Positions 7,306 through 15,257 of a DNA stretch of 17,863 bases are shown in pieces (positions within the stretch are counted from its first letter, which is position 1; every line of letters starts with the position of its first letter). The notes below the pieces were generated by a model. That model saw nothing but the letters and a program-made list of their open reading frames with translations. It made no database searches and was not told where the DNA came from. The DNA lies in assembly GCA_015485455.1 (NCBI GenBank), contig WFTN01000525.1, positions 1 through 17,863 on the forward strand, in the 5' to 3' direction. This stretch comes from Planctomycetota bacterium (GTDB lineage: Bacteria; Planctomycetota; GCA-002687715; DRQF01). Position numbers and translations under genes: made by a program.

Positions 7306-9225
7306 ATGTCAGGACTCCTTCAGTCCATTCGCAACCCCAGAGACCTTCGGCAAGTGCCGATTGCACGTTTGCCTCATTTAGCCATTGAGCTTAGAGAGCA
7401 CATCTTGCGTCGCTTCGCCATGAAAGACGCTTATTTGAAAAGTGCTCTGGGTATGGCAGACCTGACAGTTGCTTTGCATCACGTCTTCGACTTTGCCCAT
7501 GATAAGCTGGTTTTCGATTTGGCCCATCAGGCGGCAGCCCATTTGGTGTTGACGCGAGGGAAATCGGAGAATGGCAATTCCTTGGACGAACGACCTCTCC
7601 CTGTTTCTCCTGGCGATGAGAGAGAGCCCTACGATCACTTCTTCTCCCTTCATCCTGGCACTGCGGTATCGAAGGCTTTGGGAATTGCCCAGGCCTCTGG
7701 CAATGACTCCAAGACTGTTGCGGTGATTGGCGATGGGGCTGTGGTCTCTGGGGTGGCCTTGGAAGCTTTGAACAACGGACACGGCTTAGACAGCAACACT
7801 TTGGTCATCCTCAATGACAATGAAATGAGTGTTTCGAAAGTTGTCGGCGCCATGGGGGAGTACTTGGCAAAAGTTCGGGCGGGCAAGACTTATAACGAAC
7901 TCAAAAAAGACGCTCACAAGATTCTGCAGTCCATCCCCATCATCGGAACGGGCTTGGATAAGGCAGCGGAGCAACTGAAGGATGCAGTTTCGAAGGCGCT
8001 CGTCCCAGGGTCGATTTTTGAGAAACTGGGACCGCGTTACTTTGGTCCCGTTGACGGTCACAATGTCGGTCATTTGGTCCAATTGATGAACGAGATCAAG
8101 GACCAGGAAGGGTTCAATCTTCTCCATGTGATCACTCGGCGAGATGAAAGAGTTGATAGCGATCATGAACGTTTGGTTTTTCCTGTCGCTTCTGTGGCAG
8201 AAGATGAGGACGTTGATGCTGATCTGGTGCGGGGCATTGAGTTTGAACGCCAGGGAGAAGATCCTTGGAATGACGTTTTTGCCCACAGTCTCCTGCGGGT
8301 GGCTGAAGAAGACGAGGCCATCAGGGTTCTTCTTCTTGCCGCTCCCGATGTGCGTGGCATCGGCAAGGCCAGCTCCCAATTTGAATCGAAATTACCGGGC
8401 CGCGTCTTTGATATGCAGGTGAACGAGCAGCACGGAGTTGCTTTCGCTGCGGGCTTAGCTCATGCTGGTCTAAAACCTGTGATCGTGTCTCCTGCCAGCG
8501 TCATCCAACGGGCCCAAGATCAGATTTTTCAAGAAATTGCTTTGAGTGGTTTGCCAGTGGTTTTGGCTTTGTGTTACGCCGGGTTGATTGATGCCCGCGC
8601 GGGCCTTTATCATGGTATTCAAGATATCGCTCTTCTTCGTGCCATGCCTGGCATCGACATGATGTCGCCCAGGGACGGGCGCGAACTCGATTTGATGTTT
8701 GATATGGCCTTGCAATCCAGTGGCCCCAGTGTTTTGCGGATTTCCCATTCTTTCGCTCCAGATGCCGATCGTCTCTATGACGAGCAACAAGAGTTGGTGC
8801 GTGGTCGTCCTGAAATCTTGCGTCGCGGAAGTGATATGGCCATCTTTGCTTTGGGCAGTTTGGTCTACTCGGCCATGGAGGCAGCCGATCTATTGGCAGC
8901 AAAGGGGCTCGAAGCTACGGTGATCAACGCGCGCTTCGCTAAACCCCTCGACGCCGAATTTTTGGAGTCGATGTTGGATGAGCACACCATCGTTTTCACC
9001 TTAGAAGAACATGCAATCGCTGGAGGGTATGGCTCAGCTATACTTGAGCTGGCGGCTCGGGAGCGCTTGGGGGCTGGGAAGATTGTCCCCATTGGTGTTC
9101 CCAAGGGTGCAGTGAGTCGACTCTCGCGGATGCGGCTTCTAAGACGCATGGGGCTGGATCGCCAAGGATTGGCAGATCGCATGGTCCATGAATATCGACG
9201 GCACGTTAGATCTCCGAATCGGTGA
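7306..9225 (+). CDS. dxs: 1-deoxy-D-xylulose-5-phosphate synthase, divergent
   Basis: A transketolase-fold, thiamine diphosphate enzyme. By position and overall sequence it is DXS, which makes DXP from pyruvate and glyceraldehyde 3-phosphate, the entry step of the MEP isoprenoid pathway. It is 639 residues long. Conserved elements are LHHVFD (57-62), AHQ (73-75), GDG (142-144), NDNEMSVS (170-177), YFGPVDGHN (245-253), the catalytic glutamate in NEQHGVAFAAGLA (E374) and QRAQDQ (R402). Unusual points: the GHSS motif reads LHPGT; the KGKGY-type motif after the DGH region is missing; and residues equivalent to E. coli Y392, D427, H431 and R478 appear as Pro, Arg, Tyr and His (numbering from memory). 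It follows ispA by two bases, as is usual for dxs. The function is likely, but altered substrate use is possible. Confidence 0.82.
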   Translation: MSGLLQSIRNPRDLRQVPIARLPHLAIELREHILRRFAMKDAYLKSALGMADLTVALHHVFDFAHDKLVFDLAHQAAAHLVLTRGKSENGNSLDERPLPVSPGDEREPYDHFFSLHPGTAVSKALGIAQASGNDSKTVAVIGDGAVVSGVALEALNNGHGLDSNTLVILNDNEMSVSKVVGAMGEYLAKVRAGKTYNELKKDAHKILQSIPIIGTGLDKAAEQLKDAVSKALVPGSIFEKLGPRYFGPVDGHNVGHLVQLMNEIKDQEGFNLLHVITRRDERVDSDHERLVFPVASVAEDEDVDADLVRGIEFERQGEDPWNDVFAHSLLRVAEEDEAIRVLLLAAPDVRGIGKASSQFESKLPGRVFDMQVNEQHGVAFAAGLAHAGLKPVIVSPASVIQRAQDQIFQEIALSGLPVVLALCYAGLIDARAGLYHGIQDIALLRAMPGIDMMSPRDGRELDLMFDMALQSSGPSVLRISHSFAPDADRLYDEQQELVRGRPEILRRGSDMAIFALGSLVYSAMEAADLLAAKGLEATVINARFAKPLDAEFLESMLDEHTIVFTLEEHAIAGGYGSAILELAARERLGAGKIVPIGVPKGAVSRLSRMRLLRRMGLDRQGLADRMVHEYRRHVRSPNR

Positions 9226-10157
9226 ACCAGAAGAGAAAATCGGCGTTTCTGATGTTTGAGTCATTGAGGAATAAGGCCGTGAGCTCTCCCATTTTCGACA
9301 ATGAAATCCGCAAGCAGATCCGCGCTATGAAATTGCGTGTTCGCAAGGTTTTCTCTGGAGAAGGGGGTGGCGCCATTCGGGCTCGGGGACTGGGGGCAGG
9401 TCATGATTTTCACGACCACAAGCCATACTCCGAAGGCGATGACTTTCGCTACATTGACTGGAATCTCTTTGGGCGTCATGGGGAGTTGCATATCAAGAGG
9501 TTTCGCCAGGAGACCAATTTAGAGTTTTTCCTGATTTTGGACCGAAGCGCATCCATGTCTTTAGGGAAGCCCAGCAAAGATGTTTTTTGCCGACGGCTTG
9601 CTTCTGCCTTATCTGCTTGTTTTGCCGGTCCAGCTCAACCCGTTCAAATTGTTCTCGCTGAAAGAGGTCTACCAAGGGTTGGCCCCCAAATAAGAAACAG
9701 CAACGATCTTGAGGTCGCCATGAACGATCTGGAATCTCTGTCCCCAGCCCAAGGGCAATTAGAGTTGCCACTTGGGGATGGTTTGCCCAGAACGGCCCAG
9801 AATCGTGTTGTTTTCTATTTGGGAGACTTCCTCCAAAGCGGCAACTTGATAGGGGAGTTGGCATCTTTGCGCAGCAGCCAATGTGAGGTGCAATGTGTCT
9901 TGATATGCGCGGAAGAAGAGCGGGCTCCCAAGTTGCATGGCCGAGTTCATTTGTGGGATATCGAGTCAAATGCTGAACTTCGCTTGACTCTAAACCCGAA
10001 GATGCTTGATCGTTATGTTGAGCTCTTTGAAGCTCACTTAGAAGACCAACAGCGTTTGGCCCGAGCCGCTGGGCTGAAGCTCTTCATCGTTGGTTCTGAG
10101 TCGACTTTGGAGCAGGCCATCATCTCTTTGGTCACTCATGGTGGGTTGACGACATGA
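9222..10157 (+). CDS. DUF58 domain protein (vWA-like), MoxR-associated family
   Basis: Belongs to the DUF58 proteins normally encoded beside MoxR AAA+ ATPases and Bat-type vWA proteins, and thought to act in assembly or stress protection of envelope or metal-containing complexes. The hallmark HKPYSEGDDFRYIDWN lies at about 66-81, followed by HIKRFRQE and the metal-site-like DRSASM (107-112) of the vWA fold. No membrane segment is visible. The GTG start at 9222 overlaps the dxs stop (GTGA); an alternative ATG at 9252 would shorten it by 10 residues, and neither has a strong ribosome site. The stop overlaps the next ATG (ATGA). No moxR gene is in the window. Confidence 0.9.
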   Translation: MNQKRKSAFLMFESLRNKAVSSPIFDNEIRKQIRAMKLRVRKVFSGEGGGAIRARGLGAGHDFHDHKPYSEGDDFRYIDWNLFGRHGELHIKRFRQETNLEFFLILDRSASMSLGKPSKDVFCRRLASALSACFAGPAQPVQIVLAERGLPRVGPQIRNSNDLEVAMNDLESLSPAQGQLELPLGDGLPRTAQNRVVFYLGDFLQSGNLIGELASLRSSQCEVQCVLICAEEERAPKLHGRVHLWDIESNAELRLTLNPKMLDRYVELFEAHLEDQQRLARAAGLKLFIVGSESTLEQAIISLVTHGGLTT

Positions 10158-11662
10158 TTCTCATCAATCCCCAATTCTTGTGGCTTCTTCTTCCCTTTAT
10201 TGCTCTTTGTTGGTGGCGACTGAGGCGAACAGGAGAATTGGGACGCAATGTCAGTACTTTGGCGATTTGGCAACAGCTTTTGGCTGAGCAAGGGCAGGGG
10301 CAAACCACCGCTTTGCGTATTCCTTGGCGTCTACTTCTTGAGTTGCTCGCTGGGTTGTTGATCATTCTGACAATCGTGAATCCAGCTTATGTTGAGGAAG
10401 ACCCGCTCCTCGTTTTGGTCGATCAAAGTGGGTCCATGGGGGCCCCCAATCGAGTCGCAGGAGCGAAACTTCGGGTCAGCGAGTTGAAAAAGGAAAATAG
10501 AGGCTCCGTAGACGTTGTATTTCTACCTCCTGACAAGAACGGCTTTCCTCCCCATTGGACTCAGCTCTTGTCATCGGCGGATTACCGGGGGCGCCGTACG
10601 GAAATCGTATCTGATTTCTTAGCAGCCAACGTCAGCTTGCCGCCGAACGTTGGTTTTCAAGTGATCAGTGATCCCGTGCACAACGTGGGACTTGTAAAGG
10701 CCCGCGCAGTTCCGGCGACTGAAGGTGGTATCAGCTTATTTGTCGCCATTGCACGCACTACAAATGAGATCGGTGGCAAGGTCGAAGTCCAAATACTGGT
10801 CCCCGGATTGCCGACTCCTATTCACGCCCTTACTTTTGAAGGAGGGGTGAGCCAATACCAACAGGAAACAGTGGCTCTGAGCATTCCTCAAGACGCCCAA
10901 AGTTTGATCATAAGGCTCCCCCAACAGGATGATCTTTCTTTTGACAACCAGATGACGTTGTCCCGTCCCCACCCAGCGCGTCTGGTTTTTTCGGAACCGG
11001 GGCGCGGCTCAGAAACATGGCAAGCCATGTGGGACGCCGCAGCGGCCTTGCGTTTTGACCCCATCATGGCGGTAAATTCCACCACGACTCGTTCGCAGTT
11101 TGTCCTGTCTGTGGGGATGCCCACACCCAGTGCCCGAGGCAACTTAGTCATGGCTGCAACTTCCCTTCCCAAACAAGTGTTGATGAGTCCAGAAGCGACA
11201 ACACGTCGATCTGCCAAGCTCAATGACCTGCCAGGAATCAACGACTGGCTCTTTCAACAACGTTTTCAAACACCTCTGCCCCAAGGCTTCCAACTGTTGG
11301 TAAGCACTCAGTCAGGTCCGGTGGTGGTTAAGGAGAAGGCGACGAACACGATCTTCGTTGCTGGTGATCCCATCAAATCGAAATGGGCTGAGAGAGCGTT
11401 CTTCCCCCTCATGATTCGAGCACTTCTAACTGAACTTGGTTTCGAAGGCTCAGGCAGCACCAATGCCTGGCAGCCTCATGACCCAACCTCGCAACCTCTC
11501 GAAAGCCGCCTCAACGAAACCCAAGCTTCTACATCACCCCAACAAGCCTGCCCCGCAACCAATCCGTCCTCAAGAGCACAACCCTGGGGCCCATGGTTAG
11601 GGCTCATCACCTGTTTGCTCCTTTTGGCCCTCGCCCTGGATTGCCTCAAGCAGTATCGCTGA
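10154..11662 (+). CDS. BatA-like membrane protein with vWA domain
   Basis: A 502-residue membrane protein with the BatA N-terminal arrangement: helix one at about 5-22 (FLWLLLPFIALCWW), then a short loop with a basic patch, and helix two at about 58-78. Helix two leads directly into a vWA domain whose metal-ion site is DQSGSM (90-95). The middle (about 150-440) is mainly beta-like and should face the periplasm. A Pro/Ser/Gln-rich linker and a C-terminal helix at about 478-498 (LGLITCLLLLALALDCL) close it. The family functions beside DUF58 and MoxR proteins. The vWA segment looks shortened, because the TxD-type second metal motif is not obvious. It is the last gene of the long plus-strand run, coupled to the DUF58 gene by ATGA overlap. 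Confidence 0.82.
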   Translation: MILINPQFLWLLLPFIALCWWRLRRTGELGRNVSTLAIWQQLLAEQGQGQTTALRIPWRLLLELLAGLLIILTIVNPAYVEEDPLLVLVDQSGSMGAPNRVAGAKLRVSELKKENRGSVDVVFLPPDKNGFPPHWTQLLSSADYRGRRTEIVSDFLAANVSLPPNVGFQVISDPVHNVGLVKARAVPATEGGISLFVAIARTTNEIGGKVEVQILVPGLPTPIHALTFEGGVSQYQQETVALSIPQDAQSLIIRLPQQDDLSFDNQMTLSRPHPARLVFSEPGRGSETWQAMWDAAAALRFDPIMAVNSTTTRSQFVLSVGMPTPSARGNLVMAATSLPKQVLMSPEATTRRSAKLNDLPGINDWLFQQRFQTPLPQGFQLLVSTQSGPVVVKEKATNTIFVAGDPIKSKWAERAFFPLMIRALLTELGFEGSGSTNAWQPHDPTSQPLESRLNETQASTSPQQACPATNPSSRAQPWGPWLGLITCLLLLALALDCLKQYR

Positions 11663-12032
11663 TCCAGAACTCTCACACGATAGAATGCTCTCGATTTTCC
11701 CTGGAAGCCAGTGGCTGTGTGGGGTAGGTGTTGCCGAATGAGGGCGGAGTTCGAATTCGCCTGTTGATTCTCTCTTTCTGCGAATTGCAGAGCACTCAGG
11801 TGTTCGGTGTAAGTCGTTCCTACCGCACTTCTTGCTGCACATGCTCACGGACCCGGCTCGCCGTTTCTCGGTAAAATCCCCTTTTCCACATGGCGTGTGA
11901 CAATCCTCTGTCTTGACAGCCAGTTTGGGACCGAATAACTTGCGCGTAGTTCCGTGAAGGCGCGTTTGCATCTTTGTTTCGGAGCAAGGATCTCAGGTTT
12001 CAACATTAATTCGCAAGGCAAATAGTCGCGCC
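11663..12032 (+). other. 370-base intergenic gap between the housekeeping run and the kinase/SNF2 pair
   Basis: I see no gene here on either strand. Open minus-strand frames exist, but they are low-complexity and run into the flanking genes. It contains an 11-base perfect inverted repeat, AGCCAGTGGCT (11706-11716), without a T tract, and a TTCGAATTCG palindromic stretch near 11750. It also contains a perfect TTGACA at 11913. No tRNA, attachment-site repeat or insertion-sequence end was recognised. It is the obvious place for the end of the upstream transcript and the promoter of the downstream pair. Confidence 0.6.
11913..11939 (+). promoter_or_regulatory. Candidate sigma-70-type promoter for the kinase/SNF2 gene
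   Basis: A perfect -35 box TTGACA (11913-11918) is followed after 15 bases by AATAAC (four of six matches to TATAAT) ending at 11939; a 17-base spacer gives the weaker TAACTT. It lies about 94 bases upstream of the ATG at 12033. Position and the -35 box support it; the -10 box is weak. Confidence 0.3.
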
Positions 12033-15000
12033 ATGACCATCGATGCTCGCAAAAAGCTCGCGGACCAAATATGCCGAGTCTTGATTCGATCAAACGAACC
12101 ACTTTGTGCTCATTCCATTGGCGATCGACTTCGAGGTGAAGGGCACATCGTCACAAAGCAAGAAATCAATAGCATTCTCTATTCTGGTGTTCATGGGAAA
12201 AACTTCCGAAGTTGTCGTGGTGAATCCAAAAGACCTCTTTGGGAGTCTGTTGCCAAGACCGGTAGAGCGAAGAACCCTGAACCCGTTCCGCGCGATGAAC
12301 CGAAAACGAGAAAAATCGAATCGGCTGATAATGAACGAATAGATCTGTTGAGTAGCACAAGGACACCACCGGCCCGGGGGGGGCCAAAGAAAGATGATCT
12401 GCCTGTCGTTCCAGAGGAGATAGGTGTCGCCCCTGGACTAAACGGAATTCTGTTTCCAGAATTGACAATGACAACTCCTCGAGTGAAACGCTCGATAGTC
12501 GTGGGCAGAAAAGAGGTAACAATACTTGGTCACCCCGCATTATCGCCGACGCTTACAACTCCGCCCAGAGCGAAACCAGTTGGCAATACTTCGAAAGGAG
12601 CAGAGTCGGTCGTCAACACTGTACGCTATGAAGCTGGTGAGGTTCTTGACGACCGTTATGAAGTAATTGCGTTGTTGGGCGAAGGAGGAATGGGACAGGT
12701 GCTATGTGCTCTCGACTTGCAACGCTCGCGGCAAGTTGCCCTAAAAACACTTCGACGTCGGGAAGGAGTCGATAGAATCGCCCTCAAGAACGAAGTCGAG
12801 TTGCTCACCCTGATTGATCGTCCTGACTATTTCCCACGGGTCTATGAATCCTTTGAGTTTGAAGGTGCTTTCTTCATGCCGATGGATCTCCTCGAAGGCG
12901 AGGATCTCAGGGTGCATTTAGAATCAGCTGACCCCGCCGCCATCGATGCAGCATTTGTTCGCCAGGTCTTTGATCAGATTTGCGACCGATTGGACTATTT
13001 GCACAACTTCTTGGGCGGTCAAGTCTTATTTCGTGACCTGAAACCCAGTAACATTATGGTTGAGAAAAATCCTCTTACGGTTCGGCTGATTGACTTTGGA
13101 ATTGCTTCCATGTCTGAGCGAGATGACATTCATGCGGGCACTCGGTTTTTTTGGGCCCCGGAAGCTCAATTAGGGACATATTCTGTCCAAAGTGATCTCT
13201 ACGCATTGGGCGGCATCTTATCTTGTTTACTGCAGTCGCGGGGAGCCAGTGATCCCAAGAAAGTGCTGCACACTATACCTTTCAGTGCTGAAAGGAGTCT
13301 GCCATCAAGCTTGGTCGAAGTCGTCGCGACCTTAAGATCGGAAGCTCCCGGTGATCGACCTGCAAGTGTGCGCAGTGCTCAAGATTTGTTTCATGCCGCC
13401 TTCAGCAAAATCGAAAATAGCGAGCATGCGGTTGTTAATCGTTGCGAACGGTGTGACGCTCCTCAAGGTCGGGACTATTTTCTGTGCTGGAAATGTGGGA
13501 CATGGTTGAAAGGAGTCGCAAGCGTTGGCGCCGCCAGAATCGATGGATTTAAGGCCAATTTACGTCATCAACTGCAAATTGCGTGCGATGGTGCCCCTGA
13601 TGGCGCCCCTGCTGAAATAATCGATCTTGCAGAAAGGGCTGCCTCTCTTCAAAGGTTGCCAGCCTACGAAGAACTCACATGTTTGCCCTACATTGATGTT
13701 TCACCTTACCCTTATCAGACCGGTGCCGCACTGAAAGTCCTGCGAGATTTTGGAGGACGTGGTATTTTGGCGGATGAGGTCGGGTTGGGAAAGACAATTG
13801 AAACCGGCTTGATTGTAAAAGAATACATTGTTCGCAAGGAAGCCAAACGGATATTGGTTCTTGTTCCCCCACAAACGAAAATGCAATGGGCGGAAGAGAT
13901 GCGCATGAAATTCAGAATCAATAACGTCCAAGTCTTTGGGACGGGGGATGGTGAAACTTCAGACCGTCGGTCTTTTCATCGAAACGAGGTTTTTGTGGTT
14001 GTGTCTCATTCCATTGCTAGTCGGCGGGACAATTTCGAAATGTTTCGCCAGTCGCCTTGGGATGTCGTTATCGTTGACGAGGCGCATCGAGCCCGTCCAG
14101 GGAGAAAGGCCAACAATCTTGGCAGACTGGTCGCTTCGCTCAAGACTCGGCGAATGCTCCTGTTGAGCGCGACGCCGGCAAGAAACAGCCTGACAGAACT
14201 CTATGACCTTGTGAGTCTCCTTCGACCCGGCCTATTTGCAGAGGACACAAATGCATTCATTTCTTTTTTTGGCGGTAGAAAAGGCAATTGGGCGGTAAAA
14301 AACTTGGACATGCTGCAGTCAACACTTGAAGAGGTCATGATTCGTAATCGAAGAGAAATGGTACACAAGGCCTTCCCGAGTAGGAAGTCACAAACCTTCC
14401 GGATTACCCTAAGCGCCAAGGAGTCGAAAGCCTACAAAGGATTCATTGGTGCTCTACAAGGTAGCGTTTCCGGCGGATTAGTCATCACCACTCGCGCTCG
14501 CCAGTTTTGTTCTTCGTTTCAGGCGCTCCTTGATTCTTCGGTCGGTAGTGATTTCTTGGACCACATTCGAAGTGTGGCGCAGTCCTCTCATTTCAAGACT
14601 CGATGTCTCATCGATCAGATTGTCCCACAATTGATGAATGCAGGCGAAGAAAAAGTGATTATCTTCTCGCAGTTTGTCGCCAGCCAAAAAGAGATTTGTG
14701 CCGCACTTGAGTCTGCAGGTTACCGAACTGCTTGGAGTGGAAATGGGACCGTAAAAGCGATCAAGCAGTTTCAGCACGATGCCAAAACTCGTTTTCTTGT
14801 GACTGGAGTGGGGCTGTCGGAAGGAGTAAACCTTCAATTTGCGAGATGTATGATTAACCTAGACCTACCTTGGAACCCGCAACAGATCGAACAACGGATA
14901 GGCCGAATTCAGCGTCTTGGCAGCAAGTTTCGCGAAGTTCTGGTGCTCAATCTCATGGCAGAGGAGACCATCGAAAATCTCGTTATCGAATATATCGAAC

Positions 15001-15257
15001 AGAAATTAGGGATGTTCGAAACGGTATTTGGATTCGTAGAGGCAATACTCGGCCAGTTCAAGGACAGTGAATCTGTCGAGGGATTTGTGCGGAAGGCACT
15101 TCAACAGGGAAGTGCTGGCGAAATTGACCCTTCAATCGCACGCCGTGGGGGAGAACGCATCCAAGAAGCCCGGCAAGCGGCAGATTCGAATGTCTCTGCA
15201 AATCGCTTTGACTCTTTGCTTATTGGCCTGGGGTCTGATGCGGAAATTGGGCTTTGA
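12033..15257 (+). CDS. Fusion of Ser/Thr protein kinase, zinc ribbon and RapA-like SNF2 ATPase
   Basis: A 1074-residue multi-domain protein. Residues 5-70 look like a winged helix (SIGDRLRGEGHIVTKQEINS, then ILYSGVHGK); 75-205 is a polar linker. A Hanks-type kinase spans about 209-455: Gly loop GEGGMG (216-221), K238 in VALK, catalytic FRDLKPSN (D335; His of HRD replaced by Phe), DFG (354-356) and APE, so it looks active. A zinc ribbon follows with Cys 471, 474, 485 and 488. The SNF2 motor covers about 555-1010: GLGKT (K587), DEAH (682-685), SAT (712-714), LSEGVNLQFA (about 926-935), and QQIEQRIGRIQR (950-961), which is closest to the RapA/HepA type. It should use ATP to move along double-stranded DNA or strip proteins; the kinase may regulate it or a partner. 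ATG 12033 has a poor ribosome site. Its stop overlaps the next start (TTGA). No family with this exact order is known to me. Confidence 0.93.
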   Translation: MTIDARKKLADQICRVLIRSNEPLCAHSIGDRLRGEGHIVTKQEINSILYSGVHGKNFRSCRGESKRPLWESVAKTGRAKNPEPVPRDEPKTRKIESADNERIDLLSSTRTPPARGGPKKDDLPVVPEEIGVAPGLNGILFPELTMTTPRVKRSIVVGRKEVTILGHPALSPTLTTPPRAKPVGNTSKGAESVVNTVRYEAGEVLDDRYEVIALLGEGGMGQVLCALDLQRSRQVALKTLRRREGVDRIALKNEVELLTLIDRPDYFPRVYESFEFEGAFFMPMDLLEGEDLRVHLESADPAAIDAAFVRQVFDQICDRLDYLHNFLGGQVLFRDLKPSNIMVEKNPLTVRLIDFGIASMSERDDIHAGTRFFWAPEAQLGTYSVQSDLYALGGILSCLLQSRGASDPKKVLHTIPFSAERSLPSSLVEVVATLRSEAPGDRPASVRSAQDLFHAAFSKIENSEHAVVNRCERCDAPQGRDYFLCWKCGTWLKGVASVGAARIDGFKANLRHQLQIACDGAPDGAPAEIIDLAERAASLQRLPAYEELTCLPYIDVSPYPYQTGAALKVLRDFGGRGILADEVGLGKTIETGLIVKEYIVRKEAKRILVLVPPQTKMQWAEEMRMKFRINNVQVFGTGDGETSDRRSFHRNEVFVVVSHSIASRRDNFEMFRQSPWDVVIVDEAHRARPGRKANNLGRLVASLKTRRMLLLSATPARNSLTELYDLVSLLRPGLFAEDTNAFISFFGGRKGNWAVKNLDMLQSTLEEVMIRNRREMVHKAFPSRKSQTFRITLSAKESKAYKGFIGALQGSVSGGLVITTRARQFCSSFQALLDSSVGSDFLDHIRSVAQSSHFKTRCLIDQIVPQLMNAGEEKVIIFSQFVASQKEICAALESAGYRTAWSGNGTVKAIKQFQHDAKTRFLVTGVGLSEGVNLQFARCMINLDLPWNPQQIEQRIGRIQRLGSKFREVLVLNLMAEETIENLVIEYIEQKLGMFETVFGFVEAILGQFKDSESVEGFVRKALQQGSAGEIDPSIARRGGERIQEARQAADSNVSANRFDSLLIGLGSDAEIGL
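12376..12383 (+). repeat. Homopolymer of eight G in the kinase/SNF2 gene
   Basis: Eight consecutive G encode part of Ala-Arg-Gly-Gly-Pro (around residue 115) in the linker between the N-terminal domain and the kinase. A one-base slip here would truncate the protein before the kinase, so it is a possible slippage site or a sequencing-error risk. Confidence 0.9.

Noticed and set aside
7786..8379. 197-residue minus-strand open frame
   Set aside because: It lies entirely inside dxs, whose motifs are clear in the plus frame, and its product has no recognisable features.
11706..11716. AGCCAGTGGCT inverted repeat as a rho-independent terminator for the upstream operon
   Set aside because: The stem is only five bases with a one-base loop and no T tract follows, so it is not supported as a terminator.
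11597..11971. 124-residue minus-strand open frame in the intergenic gap
   Set aside because: It runs into the end of the BatA-like gene, has no visible ribosome site, and its basic, low-complexity product shows no domain; I treat the gap as non-coding.
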